Positions 38,436-47,831 of a stretch of DNA of 64,000 nucleotides are shown here, piece after piece. A program made the position numbers and the translations under genes. Each line of letters opens with the position of its first letter. Positions within the stretch are counted from its first letter, which is position 1. The notes under the pieces are model-generated. The model did no database searches. It was not told the DNA's origin and saw only the letters and a list, made by a program, of their open reading frames with translations. The DNA comes from Hyphomicrobiales bacterium (GTDB lineage: Bacteria > Pseudomonadota > Alphaproteobacteria > Rhizobiales > Devosiaceae), in NCBI GenBank assembly GCA_027487555.1, contig JAIYDI010000029.1:124001-188000 (forward strand), in the 5' to 3' direction.

Positions 38436-41400
38436 TCAGTCCGCCCGGTTCGCACCGACTGTAGCGATTGCCGCCGCATAGGTTATCCCGCCACCAAAGG
38501 CCACCAGCCCCAATCGCTCCCCCGCCTTGCGGGACGGCAACGCGTCCATAAGTGCCATGGGAATGGTCGATGAACTGGTGTTGCCCATGTTACGGATGAT
38601 CGAGTGAGCGGGCCGGCCGGAGCGTTTGGCGATGGCGTCGATGATACGCTGGTTGGCCTGATGTGGCACCATCAGGTCGATATCGTCCATGGTGATGCCT
38701 TCAGCCGCACATGCCGAGTTCAGCGTGGCGCTCATGGCGCGCACCGCGTCGGCAAACACCTCGCGGCCGTTCATCCTGACGTAGCCATCGCCCTGGCGCG
38801 GCACGCTCAGCAGGTCGCCCGGTTCGGGCGCTCCGCTCAGGGTCGGCTGAGCATAGCTGAACCACGGTGCAGCTTGGCCATCGGCAGCTTCTACAAGTGT
38901 CGCCGTTGCCGCGTCACCGAACAGGACGGCCGTATTGAAATCATGTTGGTCGAGCAGTGGCGAAAGCACCTCGGACGTGATCAGCAGCACCCTGGCCTTC
39001 GGGTTGTTGCCGATATAGTCCCGAGCCTGGGCGAGCCCGTAGATATAGCCGGAACAAGCGGCGTTGATATCGTATGCCGGCATGGTCAGGCGACCGTCGC
39101 CGGCGACCGAGGCCGCAACCCGGCAGGCGAGGGATGGCGTAATCTGATCGGGCGTGCCGGTCGATGCGATCACAAGATCAATGTCGTCCATGCCGAAATC
39201 GCGCTCGGCCAGCAGCTTGCGGGTCGCTGCTGCGGCGAGCGACAGGACCGACTCTCCCGGCAGCACCCACCGACGAGACTCGATGCCGGTCAGCTTCACG
39301 ATGTCGGCGGATTCCCTGGTCTGCCAGTTGCCCTTGAGATCGGAGTTATGGATCTTCCGGCCACCGCTGATGCCGGCAATGCCGGTCACGCCCACCGGCA
39401 CCGTCGCCCGGCCGATCACCGCCGATGCGACCACCTGCTTGCGGGTCAGCGTAGCGCGATCGATCCGCTCGGATGTCAAGGTTGCCCTGCGACGGACTGA
39501 AGCCGGATCCGCGTCAACGAAGAACAACGGCGCGCCAACCGCGATCTTGTCATGCAAGCTGACGGGTACCGATACCACACGGCCCGTCACGGTCGACTGT
39601 ACGTCCACTGCCGCCTTAGTTGCCTCCACCACGGCCACCAGGTCGCCCTCGGTGATCCAGTCGCCCGGCTTGGCATGCAGTTCCACCACCTCTACTTCGT
39701 CGTCAGCAGGTCCCGAACCGATCGCGGCGATTGGCGAGGGACCGCTTGCGGCATCCTCTACCTGCCACTCGAGATCGAAGCCGAGCAGGTCCGCGGAGGC
39801 CTCCATGACGCGCCGGTAGGACGGCAAGGTTTCGATTTGCCGCTCGAACTGGAAGGGGACATGCACGTCGGGCCGCGTCACCCTTTTGGCCCTGACCTGC
39901 CGGTCGGCCTTTTCGAGCACCGTTGCCAGCACTTCGGCGCCAAAGCCTGCGGTGTGATTGTCCTCATGCACGACCAGCAACCTGCCGGTGCGCCGCACAG
40001 AGCGCAGTACCATCTCCTCGTCCCATGGAGAGATCGAACGCAAATCGATGACTTCGGCGGCTGCCCCGGCCTTACCGAGCGTATCGGCAGCCATCAGACA
40101 TTGCGTCAGAGGGTGCCCCCAGGTGACGACGGTCAGGTCATTGCCCTTGAGCACGGTCCGCGCCTTCCCCGGCATGACGAAATGCTCTTTGACGTCACCG
40201 GATGTACGACGGTCGGACAGGTTGAGATTCGACTTTGGATAGAGGAATACGGTCGGCCGGGATGAAGCGAAGGCTGCGTTGAGCAAGCCTGCGGCATCGC
40301 CGGCGTTTGAGGGCATCACCACGTCTATGCCCGGCGTGTGAGCGAGGATCGCCTCCATGGTCTGCGCATGGAACGGTCCAAGCCCAGGTTTGTAGCCGCC
40401 GCAGCTCACCATCAGGATGACCGGTGCCTGCCAGGCGCCATCGGTGCGCCAGTACATCGACCCCATTTCGCTCAGGATCTGATTAAGCGCCAACGGGACA
40501 AAATCGGCGAACTGCAGGAACGCTACCGGCCGTTGGCCCGCCAGCGCGCGCCCGACAGCCGTGCCGACTATTGTCGATTCCGTCAGCGGTGCGTTGCGCA
40601 CGCGGCCCGGAAACGCTGTCGAAAGTCCTCGAGTGACGCCGAAGACATCGCCCTTCGGATCTTCAATGTCCTGACCTTCGAGTGTCACGCGATTATCGGC
40701 TTCGAGATGGTGACTGAGCACGGCGTTCAGCGCCTCGCGCATGGTCAGCACCGGCGCGTCAGCCGTTCCCCGGTACTCCCTGGTGACCGCGAATTGGGCG
40801 GGGTAGGGCGCCTTGCTGTCCCCTGCGGTGTTTGGCGGCGAGTCGCCCCGCGCTTCCGCAGCGGCGGCTGATACTTCCGCAATCAGAGTGGTTTCGAGTT
40901 GGGCTAGGGCACTCTCGCCCATCTGCGACTCGCGCAGGTTCTGCCGAATCGCTTCAAGCGGGTCGCGGTTCCGCGCGTGGGCGATCTCCGCGTGCGAGCG
41001 ATAGATCGCCTCATCGTCAGCATTCGTGTGGTCGGAAAGCCGCTCGAGTTCCATGACGACAATGGCGGGGCCGCGCGACTTCCGGGTTGCCGCAACCACA
41101 GTCTCGAACCTGCCACGCACCGCCGCGAGGTCAACACCATCGACGCGTTCGATCGGAATTCCGAAGAGTTCCTTCGCTGGTCCGCTGGGGAGATCGAACA
41201 CGGTTTGCCCGGATGTGCGCGTCGAAATCGCCAGACTGTTATCTTCGATGATGAAGATTACCGGCGCATTCGAACGAACTGCCTCTGCAACTGCTTCGAG
41301 GAACTCTCCCTGTTGGGTCGTGCCGTCGCCGACGCAACAGATCACCACCGGCGCCTCGGGCAGCGCCTTCACCGCCTGGGCATTGCCGACGGCGTGGAGG

Positions 41401-41759
41401 GCATTGTTGCCGACCGGACCCACCATCGAGGCGACATTGAGGCCCCGTGCCGAAAAATGTGCACTCATCTGCCGACCCGCAGAGTGCGAAGGACCGGTAG
41501 CGAGTAGGCCACGAAAAAACTCGACGATCGGAAAGCCGCGCGCAGCCAGCAACGCCTTGTCACGATAGTGCAGATGCAGCCAGTCCTGCGGGCCGAGGAA
41601 GTCCGCAAGCAGCGCCGAGGATTCATGACCCGCGCCGGACACATGGAAATGCGCCAGGCCCTGTTTCACGAGGTCCTGTTCGACGCGGTCCACCTCACGC
41701 GCGATGAACATCGCGCGATGCAGCCGCAGCATGGTCGGAATGTCCGAGGTCATCAACAT
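38436..41759 (-). CDS. Four-domain fusion: 2-oxoacid dehydrogenase E1 alpha, E1 beta, lipoyl domain, ketoacyl-ACP synthase III
   Basis: One uninterrupted 1107-residue ORF. Residues 8-300 are E1 alpha with SAGRQMSAHFS and the thiamine-diphosphate motif starting GDGTTQQG at 144. Residues 335-660 are E1 beta (LTESTIVGTAVG with catalytic-type Glu394, VVHEDNHTAGFGAEV). Residues 675-750 form a lipoyl-type domain with Lys715 in EATKAAVDV. Residues 785-1104 are a full KAS III with Cys902 (ACSGYIYG), His1033 (VPHQANQR) and Asn1060 (GNTSSSTIP). There is no E2 acyltransferase (HxxxDG) or E3. I infer that a 2-oxo acid is decarboxylated, its acyl group rides on the lipoyl arm and is passed to the KAS Cys for condensation with malonyl-ACP. 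Substrate unknown. Confidence 0.9.
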   Translation of the reverse strand: MLMTSDIPTMLRLHRAMFIAREVDRVEQDLVKQGLAHFHVSGAGHESSALLADFLGPQDWLHLHYRDKALLAARGFPIVEFFRGLLATGPSHSAGRQMSAHFSARGLNVASMVGPVGNNALHAVGNAQAVKALPEAPVVICCVGDGTTQQGEFLEAVAEAVRSNAPVIFIIEDNSLAISTRTSGQTVFDLPSGPAKELFGIPIERVDGVDLAAVRGRFETVVAATRKSRGPAIVVMELERLSDHTNADDEAIYRSHAEIAHARNRDPLEAIRQNLRESQMGESALAQLETTLIAEVSAAAAEARGDSPPNTAGDSKAPYPAQFAVTREYRGTADAPVLTMREALNAVLSHHLEADNRVTLEGQDIEDPKGDVFGVTRGLSTAFPGRVRNAPLTESTIVGTAVGRALAGQRPVAFLQFADFVPLALNQILSEMGSMYWRTDGAWQAPVILMVSCGGYKPGLGPFHAQTMEAILAHTPGIDVVMPSNAGDAAGLLNAAFASSRPTVFLYPKSNLNLSDRRTSGDVKEHFVMPGKARTVLKGNDLTVVTWGHPLTQCLMAADTLGKAGAAAEVIDLRSISPWDEEMVLRSVRRTGRLLVVHEDNHTAGFGAEVLATVLEKADRQVRAKRVTRPDVHVPFQFERQIETLPSYRRVMEASADLLGFDLEWQVEDAASGPSPIAAIGSGPADDEVEVVELHAKPGDWITEGDLVAVVEATKAAVDVQSTVTGRVVSVPVSLHDKIAVGAPLFFVDADPASVRRRATLTSERIDRATLTRKQVVASAVIGRATVPVGVTGIAGISGGRKIHNSDLKGNWQTRESADIVKLTGIESRRWVLPGESVLSLAAAATRKLLAERDFGMDDIDLVIASTGTPDQITPSLACRVAASVAGDGRLTMPAYDINAACSGYIYGLAQARDYIGNNPKARVLLITSEVLSPLLDQHDFNTAVLFGDAATATLVEAADGQAAPWFSYAQPTLSGAPEPGDLLSVPRQGDGYVRMNGREVFADAVRAMSATLNSACAAEGITMDDIDLMVPHQANQRIIDAIAKRSGRPAHSIIRNMGNTSSSTIPMALMDALPSRKAGERLGLVAFGGGITYAAAIATVGANRAD

Positions 41760-41868
41760 TGCAGGATCGAGACTAGCGACCTATGGTCAGAAATGCCAGC
41801 GGAACCGATAGCATCATCGGTGGCGCAGGGCTGCCCTGCTTGACCGCTAGTACGCTGAAATCATTGAG

Positions 41869-43047
41869 TCAGCCGATGTCGGGCAGGAATGGCGCCAGCA
41901 TGCGGCCGGCATTCAGATACGCATTTGGATCTAGGGCACGATCGCCGCGACGCACCTCGAAATGCAGGTGGGGGCCAGTAGAGCGTCCAGTAGACCCGAC
42001 ACGCGCGATAGGCGTGCCGGTAGCCACGGATTGCCCGACGCTTACGATGAAGGCACTTAAGTGCCCGTAGCGCGTGACTATACCACCGGCATGGGTGACT
42101 TCGACTGTGTTGCCATAGCCGGACCTTTCCCCGACGAAGCTGACCTGTCCCGAGCCGGCACTGAGAACGGTCTTGCCGCGCGGCGCCGCGAAATCGATGC
42201 CCGAATGGAATGCTCGGCCCCCGGTAAACGGGTCCGTTCGGTTGCCGAAGCCGGAACTGATTCTATACTGACCGGCCAAAGGCTTGTGGACAGGCGCATC
42301 GTCGAGTGCCTTCTGTGCTGCGCCAAAACGCCTAAGAGCTGCAAATACGGCATTCGCGTCGTCTACCAGCGAGCTACTGTCCTCGCTCGCTTCCGCTGGC
42401 AGGTACGGACCACCAAGGCCATCATTCGTCAGATCAGGCAGCTTGGTCTTGATGCCCAACCGTCCGAGCGTGTCGACAATCTCTTCGGTGGAGGCGCTTG
42501 CGGATTCGCTCAGAGCGGCCAAAGCAAGCCGGTTTTCGCTAGCCATGCGCATCATTGTTGCGCTCACTTTGTCGAGGTTTCCCACCTTGCTGTCGGCTGG
42601 AAGCGGGATGGCACTGACTGTCGTCGGCAAGGCATCGATTGCGTCGGGTGCAACGGCAATGCCCATCGACTGCGCCTTCTGGGCCAGTTGCGTGACCAGT
42701 TGCTGCTGCTCCAGCAGAACTTCCTGTTGCTGCGTCAGTTCCTGCAGTTGGATGTTGATGTCGCCAGTCTGCGCGAACTGGCGTGAGTGCAACCTGTCCA
42801 CTTCTACTCGCAATTGCGCGATCCGGTCCTCATAAGCGCCAATGGTCTGCCGGTCGCGCCCATCGAGCAGGGCTGACACTTCCGGCATCAGCAAAAGCGC
42901 CAATGCCGTGAGGACATTGGTAGCGAAGAGACCAGCAAAGACGGGGTAGAACAGGCGCGGCGAGATTCCGTACACCCTGGGGGCGTGCTTCTCGGGCGGC
43001 CGACGGTAGAGCGGTACATGGTTTTTTGGTGCTGGCCTTGGACGCAT
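41869..43047 (-). CDS. M23-family murein endopeptidase with coiled coil
   Basis: A 392-residue protein. A basic cytoplasmic N terminus leads to one membrane span (about 34-54). A periplasmic coiled coil follows (about 65-125, with QLQELTQQQEVLLEQQQLV), then a linker and a LytM/M23 domain (about 260-385). Zinc ligands are in FHSGIDFAAP and PHLHFEVR, with YGHLSAF between them. All canonical residues are present, so it may be active and not an EnvC-like activator. ATG at 43047. A TTAAGGTTAA stretch lies 43 bases upstream of the start. Confidence 0.92.
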   Translation of the reverse strand: MRPRPAPKNHVPLYRRPPEKHAPRVYGISPRLFYPVFAGLFATNVLTALALLLMPEVSALLDGRDRQTIGAYEDRIAQLRVEVDRLHSRQFAQTGDINIQLQELTQQQEVLLEQQQLVTQLAQKAQSMGIAVAPDAIDALPTTVSAIPLPADSKVGNLDKVSATMMRMASENRLALAALSESASASTEEIVDTLGRLGIKTKLPDLTNDGLGGPYLPAEASEDSSSLVDDANAVFAALRRFGAAQKALDDAPVHKPLAGQYRISSGFGNRTDPFTGGRAFHSGIDFAAPRGKTVLSAGSGQVSFVGERSGYGNTVEVTHAGGIVTRYGHLSAFIVSVGQSVATGTPIARVGSTGRSTGPHLHFEVRRGDRALDPNAYLNAGRMLAPFLPDIG

Positions 43048-43140
43048 GGCAGCAACTCCGGGACGCGACTGATCCTTCGATCATCGAATGTTAAGGTTAA
43101 TAATCCCGGAAAGCCCTTGTCAGATAAGCAGGTTCCGCCG

Positions 43141-43617
43141 TCAGACGCTGGTTCGTGCGCGGAGTGTGTCCAGCACCTTCTGCGCGTGCCCCTTGATTCT
43201 GGGTGCAAGCAGGAATGCTGCAACCTGGCCCGCTGGGTCGATGATCACCGATGCGCGACGGACGCCCATGTACTCGACGCCAAACATCTTTTTCAACTGC
43301 CACAGGCCGAACGCATCGATGACGCGGTGGTCGGTGTCGCTGCCGAGCGGGACGGTCAGGCTGTGCTTGTTGCGGAACCTGCGATGCATGTCCACGTCGT
43401 CTGGTGAAATCCCGAGTACGTCTGCGCCCGCAGCGCGAAACTCGTGGTATAGGGCGCTGAACTCAATGTTTTCGATGGTGCAACCCTCGGTCCCGTCTTC
43501 AGCATAAAAGAACAGCACGACGAATCGCCCCCTGTGGGCGGAGAGATGGAACGGGTTGCCCCGATCTGTCGGGAGGCTAAAATCCGGAGCGATGGAGCCG
43601 ATGGGAGGAACGGGCAT
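43141..43617 (-). CDS. Peroxiredoxin, Bcp/AhpC-TSA family
   Basis: A 158-residue thiol peroxidase. It begins with the usual GSIAPDFSLPTDRG and carries the peroxidatic Cys46 in FFYAEDGTEGCTIEN. The second, resolving cysteine of many Bcp proteins five residues later is Glu or Ile-rich sequence here, and no other cysteine is present, so it should work as a 1-Cys enzyme needing an external thiol. LGSDTDHRVIDAFG and RASVIIDPAG complete the fold. The ATG is at 43617. Confidence 0.9.
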   Translation of the reverse strand: MPVPPIGSIAPDFSLPTDRGNPFHLSAHRGRFVVLFFYAEDGTEGCTIENIEFSALYHEFRAAGADVLGISPDDVDMHRRFRNKHSLTVPLGSDTDHRVIDAFGLWQLKKMFGVEYMGVRRASVIIDPAGQVAAFLLAPRIKGHAQKVLDTLRARTSV

Positions 43618-43773
43618 GGTAGTTATCCAGGTTTTTCAGCGGCAGGGCGCGCCGGACGATATGGCCGGTGCCATATTGCAGCCGGTATCGTCCATCACGG
43701 AACAGTGAGAAACGGCGTTGTGGCGTTTGCCCATTATCAATCCAGGCGTCCGTACGGCTCAAGTTCATAAGCA

Positions 43774-46700
43774 GTGAAACAGACCGCCGCACCCACGAGA
43801 AAACGCAAGCGACGCACCCGGGTGGCCTTTGCCGCGCGCGCGCTCAGCTTCGCCTTCGGGGTGCCACTGGGCCTGTTGGGGCTGCTCTATCTGATTTTGC
43901 TGGTAACGCCGATCCCGCTGCCTTGGGTCAGTAGCCAGATCCGCGATATGGTCATCAGTTCCCTTCCGCCGGGCAGCAAGCTCGAACTGGGCGATATGGC
44001 ATTGGCGCTAGAAGGCTTCGTGCAGCCAGTCATCCAGTTTCGGCCGGTCACCTACATAGACGCCAAGACGGGCGGCCAGGTGAGCATGGACGCCCTTGAA
44101 ATCGGCTTTTCGCCGACCCGCGCCATGATGGGGCAGGCCGGTGCGACGGTGACAATCGTCGGTCCGCATATCCAGATCAACCAGGACCTGTTTGGGCCTC
44201 GGCTCGCGAAATTCGAGTATGACGAAGACTCAAGCGGTGCGCTCACGGTCAAGGTGATGGAGGGCGAGGACGCGTTTCCGCAGCTCGACCTGTCGCCCTC
44301 CGGCGTGGACGTGGTCGGCAACCTGCCGTCCGCAGCCGTAGGCATGCGCTCCGACAATGACTGGCTGGTCTACAATCTCGAAGCGACCGGCAAGAGCATC
44401 GCCGGAGTCATGGAACAGGCGCGGCTTGGCAACTTCGCCCGAGTCGTTGTCCGTGGCGGCACACTCGAAATGAACGATGCGCTGTATGGAATATTCCGCG
44501 TCTTCAAGGACATCAAGGTCGACATATCGGCCGATGCGACCACTTCGTCAGCGAAGGGGAAGTTCTCCGCGAACTATGGCGGCACCGTAATGAGCGGCAT
44601 GATCGAGCGGGTGGAAGGTCCGAACGACACAGCGCGACTTCAGGCCTCCATCAACAATCTTGATCTTGGGGCGGTCGTGCCCAACATCAATGATCCTGAC
44701 GCAATGGGTGGTCTGGTCGGCGCGGGCGCGGTGTCGATCGATATCGGCTTCAACTCCAGCACCAACAAACTGACGGATGGCGCTTTCCGTGTCGACCTCA
44801 CCGGCACCGACTTGAGGATCGCAGAGCAGACCTTCCCCATTGCGACCTCGATCGCCGTGGTCAACTGGGACCCGGCACTCGGGCAGTTCACCATGGACGA
44901 AACGCAGGTCAGCGTCGGCAATAACACTGCCTTCCTCAAAGGCGTGTTCCGCATGGGACTCGACGACAAGTACGGTCCGACGGTGTCCATCGCCATGACG
45001 GGCCGAAATGTCTCGATAGCCTCGGACCTTGGGCCACCCGAAACGCCATTCAGTCAGATGAGCTTCAACGGCTGGTCTGCGCCGCTCTATGGCGCGGTAG
45101 GCATCGATCAGTTTGCCATTAGCAAGCCCGATGGCGCGCAGGTGGCTGCGACGGGGCGTATCGACATGCTGAAGCGCGGTTCGGGCTTCGATATGACGGT
45201 TGCTGGCAATGGGGTAACGGCCGACGACGTCAAGCGCATCTGGCCTGCCTTCGTTTCGACGGATGTTCGCGCCTGGTTCGTCAAGAACATCACGGGGGGG
45301 AAGCTCAAGGCATCCTCGATGCGCTACAACTTTCCGGCTGGGTCGATCGATCCTACAAAGAAGGATCAGCCGCTTCCACCGGGCGCCATCACTATCGACA
45401 TCGTCGGCGACGGTGTGACCTTCCGCCCTGTAGAGACGATGAATCCAGTGCAGATCGACGGCGACATGAAACTCGCCATCCGCGACGCCGAAGTCACAAT
45501 CTCTGCCGACGGCGCGACAATCCCAACAGACAAAGGTGCCCTTGCGTTGGCAAATGTCGGCTTCTTGATCGGGTCGGACAGTCCGGGCGAAGCGCTCTAC
45601 GAGATTTCCGGGGATCTGTCGGGAAAGATTCCTGCGCTCGTCGCCTTTGCCAGGGAGCAACAGCCCGAGGCGATGCAGAAAGCGCAACTGCCGATTAGTC
45701 TCGATGCCCTCGATGGCGACCTCACTCTGTCGGTCGTGTCAACCATCAAGGTCGACAAGACTACCGGAATAACCAAATCAATGGACTACGCCATCAATGG
45801 TGTTGTCCAGGATTTCGGTTCCAGAGAACTTGTACAAGGGCGTACGATTGGTGACGGTCAGCTGTCGTTTCTCGTCTCGCAGGCAGGGTACAAGGTCAGC
45901 GGCAAGGCCCAGATCGATGGTATCGGTGCCGACGTCATGGTGGATGGCGACATAAAGGACGGAGCGCAGCCTAATATACTGCTTAGCACTACGATGGCAG
46001 CCGAGGATCTGAAGAAATTTGGTATCGATTCGACACCGTTTCTTGCAGGTGACATCACTTTCGTTGCCCGGATCATGCCCGACAGTTCGGTGCAACTTGC
46101 GCTCGATTTGGAGAAGGCCAGGGTCACAATGCCCGATCTCGGCATATCCAAGGCAGTCGGCGTGCCAGGCAGGGCGCAAGGGGCCATCCGCCAGCAAGGC
46201 GGCGATATCGAGATGAGCCAGGTCGAGATTGCCTGGGGTGATGTGAAGATCACCGGTGCCATGTCCATCGACGCCAGGGCTGGTCTCAAGTCCGCCGATT
46301 TCTCACAAGTCTCCTTGAGCCTGGGCGACTCTGCCCAGCTTTCCATTGACCAACTCGAGGATGGTGGCCTCTCGGTGCGCGTGAGCGGCGACCAGTTCGA
46401 CCTGAAGCCGATGTTCAAGCGCTTCTTCAGCCTCGGTGAAGGCTCAACCGGGGGACCGCAGGCTACAGCGCTCAAGCAGACGGTGCGCGTCGTTGCCAAT
46501 CTCAAGCGTGCGCTCGGCTTCTTCAAGACTACCGCATTCAACGTGAACATGGATATCACGGTGAAGGGACCAGACCTCAAGAGCGCCCAGGTCCAGGCAA
46601 ATCTTGGTGGTGATCGCAGCGTGTCGGTGACGACCAACCCGACGCCTGACGGGCGCGTGATGAGCGTCGCTTTCAATGATCTCGGCACGCTCCTCCGGCT

Positions 46701-47244
46701 GCTCGGCGTCTACGCGAATGTCGAAGGCGGTGAGGGATCGCTGGTGCTGACGACGAACCTCGCCGAGCAGAAGGATGACGGTCGCTTCACGCTGAAGCGC
46801 TTCGCCTTCGTCAACGAAAAGAATGTTGCGCAGGTGCTGGGCAACCACTCCGAGTCGAAGGCGATGATCGCCAGATCCAACAAGCTTGAGTTCAAGAGCG
46901 GCGAGGTGGATTTTGTGCGCCGCAAGGATCGAGTGCAGATCAAGGATGCCGTGCTTGCCGGCGCCACTGTCGGCGGTACGGCGCGCGGTTTCATCTATAT
47001 CGACGAGCGCAGGTACGACATTACTGGCACCTATGTGCCGCTGTTCGGGCTCAACAACGCGTTCGTGAAGCTGCTCGGACCGCTCGCCGGCCGAGAGGGC
47101 GAGGGGCTGTTCGGTGTCACATTCGCCATCAAGGGGCCGCTCGAGGATCCGCAGTTCAAGATCAACCCGGTGTCGGCATTGGCTCCCGGTGCGTTTCGTC
47201 GCATGTTCGAGTATCGCGCCAAGGAAATTCCGCGCGTCGAGTAG
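43774..47244 (+). CDS. Large AsmA-like (DUF3971/YhdP-type) envelope protein
   Basis: A 1156-residue protein with a very basic N terminus (TRKRKRRTR) and one membrane segment (about 27-47), then a long periplasmic region of beta-rich repeats. The C-terminal part with RDKVQIKDAVLAGATVGGTARGFI-like content and YVPLFGLNN, followed by LFGVTFAIKGPLEDPQFKINPV, is typical of AsmA-like C-terminal domains. The superfamily is now linked to lipid transport between membranes (YhdP, TamB, YdbH). The start is GTG at 43774, the first start after an in-frame TAA; no clear ribosome site is seen. Confidence 0.85.
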   Translation: MKQTAAPTRKRKRRTRVAFAARALSFAFGVPLGLLGLLYLILLVTPIPLPWVSSQIRDMVISSLPPGSKLELGDMALALEGFVQPVIQFRPVTYIDAKTGGQVSMDALEIGFSPTRAMMGQAGATVTIVGPHIQINQDLFGPRLAKFEYDEDSSGALTVKVMEGEDAFPQLDLSPSGVDVVGNLPSAAVGMRSDNDWLVYNLEATGKSIAGVMEQARLGNFARVVVRGGTLEMNDALYGIFRVFKDIKVDISADATTSSAKGKFSANYGGTVMSGMIERVEGPNDTARLQASINNLDLGAVVPNINDPDAMGGLVGAGAVSIDIGFNSSTNKLTDGAFRVDLTGTDLRIAEQTFPIATSIAVVNWDPALGQFTMDETQVSVGNNTAFLKGVFRMGLDDKYGPTVSIAMTGRNVSIASDLGPPETPFSQMSFNGWSAPLYGAVGIDQFAISKPDGAQVAATGRIDMLKRGSGFDMTVAGNGVTADDVKRIWPAFVSTDVRAWFVKNITGGKLKASSMRYNFPAGSIDPTKKDQPLPPGAITIDIVGDGVTFRPVETMNPVQIDGDMKLAIRDAEVTISADGATIPTDKGALALANVGFLIGSDSPGEALYEISGDLSGKIPALVAFAREQQPEAMQKAQLPISLDALDGDLTLSVVSTIKVDKTTGITKSMDYAINGVVQDFGSRELVQGRTIGDGQLSFLVSQAGYKVSGKAQIDGIGADVMVDGDIKDGAQPNILLSTTMAAEDLKKFGIDSTPFLAGDITFVARIMPDSSVQLALDLEKARVTMPDLGISKAVGVPGRAQGAIRQQGGDIEMSQVEIAWGDVKITGAMSIDARAGLKSADFSQVSLSLGDSAQLSIDQLEDGGLSVRVSGDQFDLKPMFKRFFSLGEGSTGGPQATALKQTVRVVANLKRALGFFKTTAFNVNMDITVKGPDLKSAQVQANLGGDRSVSVTTNPTPDGRVMSVAFNDLGTLLRLLGVYANVEGGEGSLVLTTNLAEQKDDGRFTLKRFAFVNEKNVAQVLGNHSESKAMIARSNKLEFKSGEVDFVRRKDRVQIKDAVLAGATVGGTARGFIYIDERRYDITGTYVPLFGLNNAFVKLLGPLAGREGEGLFGVTFAIKGPLEDPQFKINPVSALAPGAFRRMFEYRAKEIPRVE

Positions 47245-47315
47245 GCGTTGACCTGCATCAATCCAGACGTGTGCGGGGATGCTATCATCGTGCATCTCTG
47301 ATCAAGGAGGTCGGC

Positions 47316-47759
47316 ATGTACAAGCATATCATCGTCGCTACGGATGGTTCGGATCTCGCCAAGCGCGCGCTTGACCATGCGGCGCGGCTCGCACACATCG
47401 TCGGCGCGCGCGTCACGATCTGTACGATCATCGAGCCCTCCGCTATGCTCGGCTATGCGGATATGGCCGGCGCGGTCTTCGATCCGCTCCCGGAGATGGT
47501 CGAGGCGCAGCACGAAGGTGCCAAGAATGTACTGAAGGCCGCCGCCGCCGCCGCTCTCGCGCTCGGGATCGAGGCCGATACCCAGATCGTCGATAACGCT
47601 TTCCCCGCCGAGGGGATCATCGCAGTCGCTGAAAAGGTTGCAGCGGACCTGATCGTGATGGGCTCGCATGGTCGACGCGGATTTGGGCGGCTATTGCTCG
47701 GGAGCCAAACCAACGAGGTGCTGGCGCACTCGAAGGTGCCGGTGCTGGTTATCCGCTGA
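47316..47759 (+). CDS. Universal stress protein, UspA family
   Basis: A 147-residue protein. It opens YKHIIVATDGSDLAKRALDHA and has the ATP-binding pattern G-2x-G-9x-G-(S/T): MGSHGRRGFGRLLLGSQTNEV. This fits the nucleotide-binding class of Usp. A perfect AAGGAGG is five bases before the ATG at 47316, ruling out the longer upstream reading. It ends just before a bidirectional terminator shared with tyrS. Confidence 0.95.
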   Translation: MYKHIIVATDGSDLAKRALDHAARLAHIVGARVTICTIIEPSAMLGYADMAGAVFDPLPEMVEAQHEGAKNVLKAAAAAALALGIEADTQIVDNAFPAEGIIAVAEKVAADLIVMGSHGRRGFGRLLLGSQTNEVLAHSKVPVLVIR

Positions 47760-47778
47760 GCAGTGGTGCCGCAAAAGC

Positions 47779-47807
47779 AAAGAGCCCGCCTGATGGCGGG
47801 CTCTTTT
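47779..47807. terminator. Bidirectional rho-independent terminator between usp and tyrS
   Basis: A perfect 12-bp stem AAAGAGCCCGCC / GGCGGGCTCTTT with a TGAT loop and a T-rich flank on each side. It lies 20 bases after the stress protein stop and 25 bases after the tyrS stop, and so serves both convergent genes. Confidence 0.93.
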
Positions 47808-47831
47808 CGTTTGCTGTCCTGCCGAATGCCG

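Noticed and set aside
43089..43102. TTAAGGTTAATAAT upstream of the M23 peptidase as a CtrA site
   Set aside because: The two TTAA halves are two bases apart, not seven, so it does not fit the full CtrA box.
43577..43768. A 63-residue minus-strand ORF (MNLSRTDAWIDNG...) upstream of the peroxiredoxin gene
   Set aside because: It reads like a plausible protein, but it overlaps the peroxiredoxin start by 41 bases, lies five bases from the divergent AsmA-like start and has no ribosome site. Not enough to call.
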